14,166 nt of DNA from Candidatus Rokuibacteriota bacterium (GCA_003221435.1 QHRS01000129.1:1-14166); one strand, 5' to 3'; numbered from the stretch's first letter, positions 6,784 to 14,023 are shown. Program-made: numbers and translations. The notes: generated from the sequence alone by a model not told the origin.

Positions 6784-8261
6784 TGGCCGCACTGGTCCTC
6801 GGCGTGCTGCTCGTCCTGGCGTCCATCGCGCCGGCCCACGCCCAGCAGGGGCGCGGCCTCGTCGTCCAGGTGCCTGCCGAACCGCCGGGGCTCGACCTCA
6901 CGGCGAGCCCGGCGTCCGCCATCGCCGGCATCGTGCATTACAACATCCAGGAGTGTCTCGTGAAGGTCGACCGCCATGGTCAGCTCGTGCCGTGGCTGGC
7001 CGAGCGCTGGCGGATGCCCGACCCCCTCACCTACACGTTCTCCCTCAAGCGCGGCGTGCGATTTCACAACGGCCGGGAGCTCCGAGCGGCGGACGTCAAG
7101 TTCGTCCTCGAGCGCGCGGCGAACCCGGAGACCAAGCATCCGCACATGGCGCGCTACCAGAACATCACGAGCGTCCGCATCGTCGACGACTACACGGTCA
7201 CGGTCACCCTCGCGAAGCCCGACGCCTCGTTCCTGCTCACCCTGGCCCGGCAGGGCTCGGTGATCTATCCCGAAGAGGCCGTCGGCACGCTCAAGAGCGC
7301 GCCGATCGGCACCGGGCCCTTCGCCTTCGGCGAGTGGGTGCGGGGCGACCGCATCGTGCTCGCGCGCAATCCGGGCTACCACGTGCGGGGTCTGCCGCAG
7401 CTCGACCGGGTCACGTTCCGCTTCATGGCCGACCCGAACGCGGCGCTCGCGGCGCTGCGGGCCGGCGACGCCGACGTGTCGGGCTTCGGCCTCGGCCCGG
7501 AGCAGGTCCCGGCGCTCCTGAAGGACCCACGCTTCCAGGTCATCATCGGCGAGACGACGAACGACGTGGTCCTCGCCATGAACAACGCGCGCGCGCCGTA
7601 CACGGACGTGCGCGTGCGCCGCGCGATCACCCACGCGATCGACAAGCACGAGGTCGTCAGGGGCGCGATGTTCGGCTTCGGCCGCGTGCTCGGGTCGAAC
7701 GTCGACCCGCTGAACCCGTACTTCGTCGACGTCTCGAACGCGATGCCGTACGATCCGGCGAGGGCCCGGAAGCTCCTGGCCGAGGCGGGCTACCCGAACG
7801 GGTTGGACGCGGTCCTGAAGGTATCGCCGCAGTACTACTACACGGTCCGCACCGGCGAGATTCTCGCGAACCAGCTCGCGAAGGTCGGCGTGCGCGTGAC
7901 GATCGAGCAGATCGAGTGGGGCCAGTGGCTGTCCCGCGTCTGGAAGGACGCCGACTACGACCTGACCATCATCGGTCACGCCGAGCCGTGGGACATCAAC
8001 AACTACGCCAACCCGAAGTACTACTTCCGATACGACAGTGCCACGTTCCAGCGGCTCTTCGCCGAATCGGAGGTGACGCCCAACGGCCCGAAGCGCCGCG
8101 CCCTCTACGTCCGGATGCAGCAGCTGCTCGTGGAGGACGCGCCCGCCGTGTGGCTGTACGTCCACCCGCACCTGGTCGCGACGAAGCGAGGCGTCCAGGG
8201 CATCTGGAAGGACCTGCCGATTCCGTCGATGGACCTGTCGGAGGTCTCCTGGGCGAAGTAG
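6783..8261 (+). CDS. ABC transporter periplasmic substrate-binding protein, family 5 (DppA/OppA-like)
   Basis: A 492-residue solute receptor expected to deliver peptides or other solutes to the inner-membrane permeases encoded next. Residues 1-20 form a signal peptide ending AHA, followed by Gln21; the n-region is very short and lacks lysine or arginine. Family 5 features include the early EPPGLDLTASPAS segment (33-45), the Y(T/S)F-LK-GV-FH-G signature (YTFSLKRGVRFHNG, about 85-98), a GTGPFAF motif near 176-182, and VRRAITHAIDKHEVV (about 278-292), with YDPARARKLLAEAGYPNG further on. No lipobox cysteine is seen, so it is probably soluble rather than lipid-anchored. The ATG shares one base with the epimerase stop (TGATG), implying translational coupling between an apparently unrelated enzyme and transporter. 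The ligand cannot be predicted; oligopeptide, dipeptide, nickel and glutathione receptors share this fold. Confidence 0.92.
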   Translation: MAALVLGVLLVLASIAPAHAQQGRGLVVQVPAEPPGLDLTASPASAIAGIVHYNIQECLVKVDRHGQLVPWLAERWRMPDPLTYTFSLKRGVRFHNGRELRAADVKFVLERAANPETKHPHMARYQNITSVRIVDDYTVTVTLAKPDASFLLTLARQGSVIYPEEAVGTLKSAPIGTGPFAFGEWVRGDRIVLARNPGYHVRGLPQLDRVTFRFMADPNAALAALRAGDADVSGFGLGPEQVPALLKDPRFQVIIGETTNDVVLAMNNARAPYTDVRVRRAITHAIDKHEVVRGAMFGFGRVLGSNVDPLNPYFVDVSNAMPYDPARARKLLAEAGYPNGLDAVLKVSPQYYYTVRTGEILANQLAKVGVRVTIEQIEWGQWLSRVWKDADYDLTIIGHAEPWDINNYANPKYYFRYDSATFQRLFAESEVTPNGPKRRALYVRMQQLLVEDAPAVWLYVHPHLVATKRGVQGIWKDLPIPSMDLSEVSWAK

Positions 8262-8265
8262 GGGA

Positions 8266-9151
8266 GTGCGCCGCTACCTGCTGAGGCGCGCCTCGGCGCT
8301 CGCCGCCGCGCTGTTCGTCGTCTCGCTCCTGGTGTTTGTCGTTATCCGCGTCCTGCCCGGCGATCCCGCCCTCGTGATCATGGGCACCGAAGGGAGCCCC
8401 GAGGCGGCCGCGCGCCTCCGCGAGGCCCTCGGGCTCAACCGGCCGCTCCTCGTGCAATACGCCGACTGGCTCGGCCGCGCGATCACGGGCGACCTCGGCC
8501 GGTCGCTCCAGTACGATGTTCCGGTCTCATCCTTGATTCTGAGTCGGCTGTCCGTCACGGTGCCGCTGACTCTTCTCGCGAGCTTCTTCGTCGTCGTGAC
8601 CGCGCTGCCGCTCGGCCTCCTCGCCGCCACCCATCACCGGCGGGCGGGAGACTACGTGGCGATGGTGCTCTCTCAGGTCGGCTTCTCCGTGCCGTCGTTC
8701 TGGGCCGGGCTGCTCCTGATCCTGCTCTTTTCGGTGAAGCTCGGCTGGGCCCGGGCGGGCGGCTTCGACGGCTGGGGCCAGGGGATCTGGCCGGCCGCGC
8801 GCTCGCTCCTGCTGCCCGCGCTCGCGCTCGGCCTGTTCCAGTTCGCGGCGCTCGCCCGCGCGACGCGCTCGGCCGTGCTCGACGTGGCGGAAGCACACGC
8901 TCCGTAACTCGATGATCCCCGTGCTCACCGTGATCGGTATCCAGCTCGGGCAGCTGATGGCGGGCAGCATCATCCTCGAGTCCGTGTTCTCGCTGCCGGG
9001 CATCGGCCGCCTGGCGCTCGGCGCGATCACGGCGCGCGACCTCCCGGTCGTCCAGGGCGTGGGGCTGTTCGTCGCGTCGGTGATCGTGATGATCAACGTC
9101 GCGGTCGACATTCTCTACGGCGTCCTCGACCCGCGCATCCGCCACGAGTAG
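8266..9151 (+). pseudogene. ABC transporter permease, DppB/OppB-like, disrupted by deletion and frameshift
   Basis: The GTG at 8266, four bases after the receptor gene stop, begins a typical DppB N-terminus (YLLRRASALAAALFVVSLLVF, then LPGDPA at about 30-35). The frame ends early at TAA 8905-8907 after 213 residues. The family sequence resumes in another frame from about 8885, reading RKHTLRNSMIPVLTVIGIQL and on to TAG at 9149-9151 with the normal C-terminus LDPRIRHE. Between ATRSAVLDV and RKHTLRN, relatives carry about 20 residues including the EAA-loop start (EDYVRTARAKGL type). About 60 bases therefore appear lost along with the frame. The EAA loop contacts the ATPase, so even a frameshifted product should be inactive. 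It may be a true pseudogene or an assembly error; restored length would be about 315 residues, normal for DppB. Downstream dppC looks intact. Confidence 0.85.
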
Positions 9152-9173
9152 GTGGACGCGGCCGCTCCGGCAC

Positions 9174-9968
9174 GTGAGCTTCGTGGTGGGCGGCGCCATC
9201 ACCGCCGCGCTGATCCTGACGGCCGCGCTGAGCCTCGTGTACACGCCCCGGAACCCGCTGGAGATGTCGATCGCCGGCCGGCTCGAGGCGCCGTCGGGGG
9301 CACATCCGTTCGGGACCGATCAGTATGGTCGCGACCTCCTCTCTCGGGTCATGGCGGGTGCGGCGACCTCGATCGTCGTGGGGGTGATCGCCGTGACGAT
9401 CGGCGCCGGCATCGGGGTCCTCTTCGGCTCGCTCGGCGGCTACCGGGGCGGCTGGCTCGACGAGGGATTGATGCGGTTCGTGGACGCGGTGCAGGGGTTC
9501 CCCGCGATCCTGTCGGCCGTGCTGGTCACCGCGGTCTTCCACCCGGGGGTCGTCATCAGCATGGTCGCGATCGGCGTCGCCTTCATCCCTCCCTTCGCGC
9601 GCCTGGCCCGCGGGAGCGTGCTCGAGTTGCGCGATCGCGAGTTCGTGCTGGCGGCTCGGGCGCTCGGCGCGAGCGACCGGCGGCAGCTCGCGCGCCACAT
9701 CTTCCCCAACGCGGTCCCGCCGCTGATCATCCAGGCGACGACCAGCTTTCCGGTCGCGATCCTGGCGGAAGCCGGCCTGTCCTATCTGGGACTCGGCACG
9801 CAGCCGCCCCAGCCGTCGTGGGGAGTGATGCTCAAGGACGCGCAGAGCTTTCTCGCCATAAGTCCCTGGTTCGCAATATTTCCCGGCGCGGCGATCGCGC
9901 TCACCGTGCTCGGTCTGAACCTCCTGGGGGATGGCCTGCGCGACTTGCTCGACCCGAAGACCCGCTAG
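9174..9968 (+). CDS. ABC transporter permease, DppC/OppC-like
   Basis: An inner-membrane permease partner of the preceding DppB-like protein, 264 residues from the GTG at 9174. HPFGTDQYGRDLLSRVMAGA (44-63) is the family periplasmic signature after the first membrane segment (2-24). Further hydrophobic segments are at about 66-88, 109-135, 183-203 and 228-251. The EAA loop is complete (EFVLAARALGASDRRQLARHIFPN, about 156-179), followed by ILAEAGLSYLGLG (196-208). The start is uncertain. The frame upstream of 9174 has no ATG, GTG or TTG before a stop at 9090, although it reads plausible basic N-terminal residues (RWTRPLRH). A GTG at 9152 directly after the dppB stop is one frame off, so a small sequence error here is possible. 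No ATPase (DppD/DppF) genes follow; they must be elsewhere or absent. Confidence 0.9.
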   Translation: MSFVVGGAITAALILTAALSLVYTPRNPLEMSIAGRLEAPSGAHPFGTDQYGRDLLSRVMAGAATSIVVGVIAVTIGAGIGVLFGSLGGYRGGWLDEGLMRFVDAVQGFPAILSAVLVTAVFHPGVVISMVAIGVAFIPPFARLARGSVLELRDREFVLAARALGASDRRQLARHIFPNAVPPLIIQATTSFPVAILAEAGLSYLGLGTQPPQPSWGVMLKDAQSFLAISPWFAIFPGAAIALTVLGLNLLGDGLRDLLDPKTR

Positions 9969-10008
9969 ATGCTAACCTCTGAATCGGGAGATCACCGGTG
10001 AGACACGG

Positions 10009-10133
10009 CTCCCCCCCTTCCGAACCTCCCCCGGGAATGGCGCTGGCAAAGCCGGCGCTCGATTGCCGAAGGGGGCCTCGATGGCCCCCTCCGGGCCGCC
10101 CCCAGGAGAGGATGGCGCCGGCAAAGCCGGCGC
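10009..10133. repeat. Stem-loop repeat array A (two copies of a two-hairpin unit)
   Basis: Hairpins at 10040-10058 (GCGCTGGC/GCCGGCGC, loop AAA), 10071-10089 (GGGGGCC/GGCCCCC, loop TCGAT) and 10115-10133 (GCGCCGGC/GCCGGCGC, loop AAA) alternate, separated by C-rich linkers of the form CCTCCCCC. The single stem change in the first hairpin (C to T) keeps a T-G wobble pair. The array occupies most of the 205-base gap between the permease and the nucleotidyltransferase/kinase gene. The same unit recurs at 12304-12514. A perfect 10-base palindrome (TCACCGGTGA, 9992-10001) lies just upstream. It resembles REP/BIME-like dispersed palindromic repeats. It could act as an attenuator, mRNA stabiliser or inert mobile repeat. 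Confidence 0.85.
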
Positions 10134-10173
10134 TCGAACAGTGCGTCGACAGTCGCGCGAGGAGGGCAGCGGG
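10134..10173 (+). promoter_or_regulatory. Repeat-borne 5' leader with Shine-Dalgarno, array A
   Basis: This 40-base segment joins the last hairpin to the ATG at 10174 and contains GAGGAGGG (10159-10166), seven bases before the start. It matches 12515-12554 at 31 of 40 positions without gaps, and both end exactly at an ATG. The ribosome binding site therefore appears to belong to the repeat element. It fixes the start of the downstream gene at 10174 rather than upstream in-frame codons inside the repeat. Confidence 0.7.
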
Positions 10174-11697
10174 ATGAGCGACGCGAAGGTCCAGTCGCTC
10201 GAGGAGCTCGCCAAGACGCTCGAGCGGGAGCGCTCGCGCGGCCGGCGCATCGTCCACTGCCACGGCGTCTTCGACCTGCTCCATCCCGGCCACATCCGCC
10301 ACCTCGAGGCGGCGCGCCGCGAGGGCGACGTCCTGGTGGTCACGGTCACCCCGGACCGGTTCGTCAACAAGGGCCCGGGGCGCCCGGTGTTCAACCAGCG
10401 CCTGCGCGCCGAATCGGTGGCGGCGCTCGTGCCGGTCGATCACGTCGCCATCACCGACTCGCCGACCGCGATCGAGGCGATCCGCGCGCTGCGCCCGGCG
10501 GTCTACGTGAAGGGCGGCGACTACGCGGACCCGGCGACGGACCTGACCGGCAAGATCGACGACGAGCGCGTCGCGGTCGAGGCGGTCGGTGGCCGCGTCC
10601 ACTTCACCCAGGAGATCACCTTCAGCTCGTCGGGTCTGCTGAACACCCACTTCGACGTCTATCCCGAGGAGGCGCAGGCGTTCCTGCGCGAGTTCCGGAC
10701 GCGGTACTCCGGCGACGCCGTCGTCGGCGCGCTCAAGCGCCTCCGGGACGTGAAGGCGCTGGTGATCGGCGACGCGATCATCGACGAGTACCACTACGTG
10801 CAGTCCATGGGGAAATCGCCGAAGGAACTGCTCGTCGCGACCCGCTACGTGCGCGAGGAGCACTTCGCGGGCGGCATCCTCGCCTGCGCCAACCACCTCG
10901 CCGGGTTCTGCGAGCGCGTGGACCTCGTGACGGTCCTCGGATCCCGCGACTCCTGCGAAGCGTTCATCCGCGCGCACCTCAAGCCCAACGTGCGGCCCCG
11001 GTTCTTCATGCGTCCGGACACGGGGACGGTCGTGAAGCGGCGCTTCGTCGAGCAGGCGTTCCTCAACAAGATGTTCGAGATCGCGTTCCTGGACGATACG
11101 GAGCTGTCGCCGTCGATCGAGGAGGAGATCGCGACGTACCTCCGCGGCGTCCTCGATCAGTACGACCTCGTGCTCGTCGCCGACTACGGCCACGGCTTCT
11201 TGACCAGCGAGCTCGTGCTCGTGCTCGCCTCGAACGCGCGCTTCCTCGCGGTGAACGCCCAGACCAACAGCGCGAACACCGGCTTCAACCTGATCACCAA
11301 GTACCCGCGGGCAGACTACGTCTGCATCGACGAGCCCGAGGTGCGCCTGGCGTTGCACGACCGCACGAGTCCGATGCAGGACGTCATCCGGCGCGTGGCG
11401 AAGCACCTCACCGCGCGGCGGGTCGCGATCACCCGGGGCCACCACGGCTCGATGACCTACGAGGAGCAGGAGGGCTTCTGCACGGTCCCGGTGCTCTCGC
11501 GCGAGGTGATCGACCGGATCGGCGCCGGCGATGCGTATCTCGGGGTCACCGCCCCCTGCGCCGCCGCGGGGTACCCGATGGACCTCGTCGGCTTCATCGG
11601 CAACGCGGTGGGCGCGCTAGCGGTCCGCATCATCGGCAACCGCACACCGGTCGAGCCGGTGCCGCTGTTCAAGTTCATCACGGCGCTGCTGAAATGA
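10174..11697 (+). CDS. Sugar-phosphate nucleotidyltransferase / PfkB sugar kinase fusion (HldE-like, reversed domain order)
   Basis: A 507-residue cytoplasmic bifunctional enzyme. The N-terminal domain (about 20-165) is a cytidylyltransferase-fold nucleotidyltransferase: HGVFDLLHPGH (30-40) contains the HxGH catalytic motif, KGGDY (113-117) matches HldE and RfaE2, and TFSSSGLLN (149-157) is the closing motif. The C-terminal domain (about 190-505) is a PfkB/ribokinase-type kinase with GDAIIDEY (199-206), AGGILACANHLA (232-243), and the catalytic RIGAGDAYLGVTAP (448-461) with the anion-hole GAGD. E. coli HldE has the kinase first and the transferase second; here the order is reversed. By analogy it phosphorylates a heptose 7-phosphate at C1 and then transfers a nucleotide, but nucleotide (ADP, CDP, GDP) and sugar are unproven. 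Its stop overlaps the SIS isomerase start (ATGA). No GmhB-type phosphatase is nearby. Confidence 0.9.
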   Translation: MSDAKVQSLEELAKTLERERSRGRRIVHCHGVFDLLHPGHIRHLEAARREGDVLVVTVTPDRFVNKGPGRPVFNQRLRAESVAALVPVDHVAITDSPTAIEAIRALRPAVYVKGGDYADPATDLTGKIDDERVAVEAVGGRVHFTQEITFSSSGLLNTHFDVYPEEAQAFLREFRTRYSGDAVVGALKRLRDVKALVIGDAIIDEYHYVQSMGKSPKELLVATRYVREEHFAGGILACANHLAGFCERVDLVTVLGSRDSCEAFIRAHLKPNVRPRFFMRPDTGTVVKRRFVEQAFLNKMFEIAFLDDTELSPSIEEEIATYLRGVLDQYDLVLVADYGHGFLTSELVLVLASNARFLAVNAQTNSANTGFNLITKYPRADYVCIDEPEVRLALHDRTSPMQDVIRRVAKHLTARRVAITRGHHGSMTYEEQEGFCTVPVLSREVIDRIGAGDAYLGVTAPCAAAGYPMDLVGFIGNAVGALAVRIIGNRTPVEPVPLFKFITALLK

Positions 11698-12287
11698 CGA
11701 CCGCGGGGTACCTGGCCGCGCTCGCGCGGGCGCTGGGTGCTGTCGAGGTGACCGACGGCGGCGGGCGGCGCGTGAGCCTCGACGAGGGGCTCGAGCGGGC
11801 GGTGGCGATCCTGCTGGCACAGACCGCGATCGGCCGCAAGGTGATGTTCATCGGCAACGGCGCCAGCGCAGCGATCGGGAGCCACCAGGCCCTGGATTAC
11901 TGGAAGAACGGCGGCATGCGCGCGGTCACCTTCAACGACCTGGCGCTCCTGACCGCCATTAGCAACGACTTCAGCTACCCGGAGGTGTTCGAGAAGCCGA
12001 TCGAGATGTTCGCCGACACCGGCGACGTGCTGATGGCGATCTCGAGCTCGGGCCGGTCCGAGAACATTCTGCGCGGCGCCGACGCCGGGACGCGGCGGGG
12101 CTGCCGGGTGATCACGTTTTCGGGCTTCCGGCCCGACAATGCGCTCCGCTCGCGCGGCGAGCTGAACCTCTACGTGCCGTCCATGTCGTACGGCCACGTC
12201 GAGGTGACGCACCTCGCGCTCTCGCACACGCTGGTGGACACGATCATCGACCGCCGCGCCGCCGCGTCCGCTTCCTCGCACCGGTAG
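11694..12287 (+). CDS. SIS-domain phosphosugar isomerase, phosphoheptose isomerase (GmhA)-like
   Basis: A 197-residue single SIS-domain protein, probably isomerising a ketose phosphate such as sedoheptulose 7-phosphate to the aldoheptose phosphate used by the upstream kinase. The sugar-phosphate loop GNGASAAIGSH (54-64), AISND (88-92) and ISSSGRSENIL (116-126) are SIS landmarks. Compared from memory with E. coli GmhA, His64 and Asp68 align with the metal and catalytic His61/Glu65. Glu170, His173 and His178 align with its C-terminal Gln/His/His metal site, so two positions look conservatively changed. It lacks the long N-terminal helices of GlmS-type proteins. The ATG at 11694 overlaps the preceding stop by four bases, strongly implying one pathway. 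Alternatives are other aldose-ketose isomerases of the SIS family. Confidence 0.85.
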   Translation: MTTAGYLAALARALGAVEVTDGGGRRVSLDEGLERAVAILLAQTAIGRKVMFIGNGASAAIGSHQALDYWKNGGMRAVTFNDLALLTAISNDFSYPEVFEKPIEMFADTGDVLMAISSSGRSENILRGADAGTRRGCRVITFSGFRPDNALRSRGELNLYVPSMSYGHVEVTHLALSHTLVDTIIDRRAAASASSHR

Positions 12288-12303
12288 CGCCGTGATCCTC
12301 CTC

Positions 12304-12514
12304 GGAGGGGGGCTCCGCCCCCCTTCAGAACCTCCCCCCAGATGGCGCCGGCGAGGCCGGCGCTGGACCTCCGAAGGGGGCCTCGATGGCCCCCTCCGAG
12401 CCTCCCCCAGAGGCGGATGGCGCCGGCAAAGCCGGCGCTGGATCATCGAAGGGGGCCTCGGCGGCCCCCTCCGAGCCTCCCCCAGGAGCCGGACGGCGCC
12501 GGCCCAGCCGGCGC
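12304..12514. repeat. Stem-loop repeat array B (three copies of a two-hairpin unit)
   Basis: Six hairpins alternate. G/C-block stems are at 12307-12323 (loop TCC), 12376-12394 (loop TCGAT) and 12451-12469 (loop TCGGC). GCGCCGGC/GCCGGCGC stems are at 12345-12363 (loop GAG), 12420-12438 (loop AAA) and 12496-12514 (loop CCA). Linkers read CCTCCCCC-A. The unit length is about 75 bases. Differences among copies fall in loops and linkers while stems stay paired. The array begins 16 bases after the SIS isomerase stop and fills most of a 267-base intergenic region. It is the same family as the array at 10009-10133. Confidence 0.88.
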
Positions 12515-12554
12515 TCGAAGAGAGCGTCAACAGTCGAGAGAGGAGGGTAGCCCA
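12515..12554 (+). promoter_or_regulatory. Repeat-borne 5' leader with Shine-Dalgarno, array B
   Basis: A 40-base segment between the last hairpin and the ATG at 12555, aligning without gaps to 10134-10173 (31 of 40 identical). It contains GAGAGGAGGG (12538-12547), seven bases before the ATG. Here the start codon belongs to a 22-codon ORF rather than directly to the large downstream gene. Confidence 0.65.
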
Positions 12555-12623
12555 ATGACCGGGCGGCTCCGTCGCTTCCATGAGTTGAACCGTGCTCTGT
12601 CTCTGAGCAGGAGGCCTACATGA
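12555..12623 (+). CDS. Possible 22-residue leader peptide ORF upstream of the HMG-CoA-synthase-like gene
   Basis: The ORF starts at the ATG positioned by the repeat-borne Shine-Dalgarno and encodes a strongly basic peptide of 22 residues (MTGRLRRFHELNRALS and six more). Its TGA overlaps the ATG of the next gene (ATGA at 12620-12623), the geometry of translational coupling. The downstream gene has its own GCAGGAGG at 12607-12614, inside this ORF. No family is recognised. It may be a leader peptide, a remnant of a gene once fused to the repeat, or chance. Confidence 0.35.
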   Translation: MTGRLRRFHELNRALSLSRRPT

Positions 12624-14023
12624 TCGGGCTCGTGAGCGTCGGTGCGCACATCCCGCGCTACCGGTTGACGGGCGCGCTGCTGGCCTCCGTGTGGGGCGGC
12701 GGCGGGGGCGGCGAGCGCGCGGTCGCCAACTACGACGAAGACAGCCTCACGATGGCGTGCGAGGCCGCGCTGAACGCGCTCGGGAGCCGCGACGTCTCGA
12801 GGATCGGGGCCTGCTTCCTCGCCTCCACGTCCCTGCCGTACGTCGAGAAGTCGAACGCGACGCTGCTCGCCAGCGTGGCCGATCTCGGCCGCGACGTCGT
12901 CACGGCGGACCTCGGCGGATCGCTTCGCTGCGGCACGACCGCGCTCCGGCTCGCCCTCGACGCCGTGAGGGCGGGGTCCGTGGCCGAGGCGCTCGTCGCG
13001 GCCTCGGATATCCGGGTCGTCGCGCCGGGCACCGAGCTGGAGCTGCTCCTCGGCGACGGCGCGGGCGCGGCGCTCGTCGGCGCCGACCCCGTGATCGCGT
13101 CGTTCGAGGGCGCCCACACGGTGAGCCACGAGTTCACCGACGTCTGGCGCACCCAGGGCGACCGCTACCTCAACGTCCTGCCCGACATGACGTTCATCAA
13201 AGGCTACGGGCTCGACCGCCACATCCCCGAAGCGGTGGACGGCGTGCTCGACCGGACGGGGCGGAAGAAGGCGGACATCACGACGCTGGTCCTGTACGCG
13301 CCCGACGCGCGCATGCACGGAGTCCTCATCCGCCAGCTCGGCTTCGGGTCCGCCATGCCGAAGGAGCCGGTGATCGGGCGAGCGGGCAATACGGGCTCCG
13401 CGTCGTGTCTCCTCGGGCTCGCGTCCGCGCTCGAGACGGCGAAGCCGCACGATCAGATCCTCGTCGTGTCCTACGGCAACGGCGCGGAGGCGCTCCTGTT
13501 CGAGGCCACCGACGCGATCGAGGCTCATCGGCCGGTGAGGCCCGTCGCGGCGCAGCTCGCGAACGGCCGGGCGCTGGCGCCGTACGGAAAGTTCCTGCAT
13601 TTCCGCCGCCACGTGGAGACCGAGGTGATCCGGGCCTTCACGAGCGTGCCCACGATGGTGCGCGAGGAGCGGCAGAACTTCCGGCTTTACGGCCAGAAGT
13701 GCGCCGACTGCGGCGCCGTCTCGTATCCGCGCCGGCACCTGTGCTGGCAGTGCTCGTCCGCCCGGCTCGGCGACTACCGGCTGTCGCGCCGTGGAAAGGT
13801 CTTCACGTTCACGAAGGACTTCCTCGTGCCGAACCCGGACCCGCCCACGGTGATGGTCGCCGCTGATCTCGAGGGCGGCGCGCGGTTCTTCGCCCAGCTC
13901 ACCGACGCCGACCCGGCGACCGTCGCGGTCGACATGCCGGTCGAGCTGACGTTTCGCCGGATTCACGAGGGCGAGGACCTCGTCAACTACTTCTGGAAGT
14001 TTAGGCCTTTGTTAACGGTTTGA
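12620..14023 (+). CDS. HMG-CoA synthase/KAS III-like thiolase-fold enzyme fused to DUF35 zinc-ribbon/OB-fold domain
   Basis: A 467-residue two-domain cytoplasmic protein. Residues 1 to about 330 form a thiolase-superfamily condensing domain: NYDEDSLTMA (37-46), the nucleophile region LGGSLRCGTTALRLAL (98-113) with Cys104, YAPDARMH (226-233) with probable catalytic His233, and GRAGNTGSAS (253-262) with Asn257. The usual HMG-CoA synthase 'TES' glutamate position reads ASTS (68-71), so true HMG-CoA synthase chemistry is uncertain. Residues about 335-467 are DUF35: an N-terminal helix, a zinc ribbon with Cys361, Cys364, Cys375 and Cys378, then an OB fold. In archaea, separate HMG-CoA synthase and DUF35 proteins assemble with a thiolase; here two of the parts are fused. 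A glycine-rich loop (26-31) precedes the first motif. The ATG at 12620 follows GCAGGAGG by five bases. No thiolase gene is seen downstream within the window. Confidence 0.9.
   Translation: MIGLVSVGAHIPRYRLTGALLASVWGGGGGGERAVANYDEDSLTMACEAALNALGSRDVSRIGACFLASTSLPYVEKSNATLLASVADLGRDVVTADLGGSLRCGTTALRLALDAVRAGSVAEALVAASDIRVVAPGTELELLLGDGAGAALVGADPVIASFEGAHTVSHEFTDVWRTQGDRYLNVLPDMTFIKGYGLDRHIPEAVDGVLDRTGRKKADITTLVLYAPDARMHGVLIRQLGFGSAMPKEPVIGRAGNTGSASCLLGLASALETAKPHDQILVVSYGNGAEALLFEATDAIEAHRPVRPVAAQLANGRALAPYGKFLHFRRHVETEVIRAFTSVPTMVREERQNFRLYGQKCADCGAVSYPRRHLCWQCSSARLGDYRLSRRGKVFTFTKDFLVPNPDPPTVMVAADLEGGARFFAQLTDADPATVAVDMPVELTFRRIHEGEDLVNYFWKFRPLLTV

Noticed and set aside
9152..9982. Alternative protein beginning at the GTG directly after the permease stop
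   Set aside because: It is Arg-rich and domainless after its first residues, and is one frame off the clear DppC sequence. It is kept only as a hint of a possible sequence error near the dppC start.
10063..10173. N-terminal extension of the nucleotidyltransferase/kinase protein
   Set aside because: The extension lies in the repeat array, and a strong Shine-Dalgarno sits before the ATG at 10174 where family similarity begins.
12304..12554. CRISPR array
   Set aside because: The repeating units are adjacent, self-complementary and have no unique spacers of constant length; no cas genes are nearby.
12292..12558. Long open frames on both strands through the repeat arrays encoding Pro/Arg/Gly-rich proteins
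   Set aside because: They arise from low-complexity palindromic repeats read in every frame and match no domain; the repeats explain them fully.
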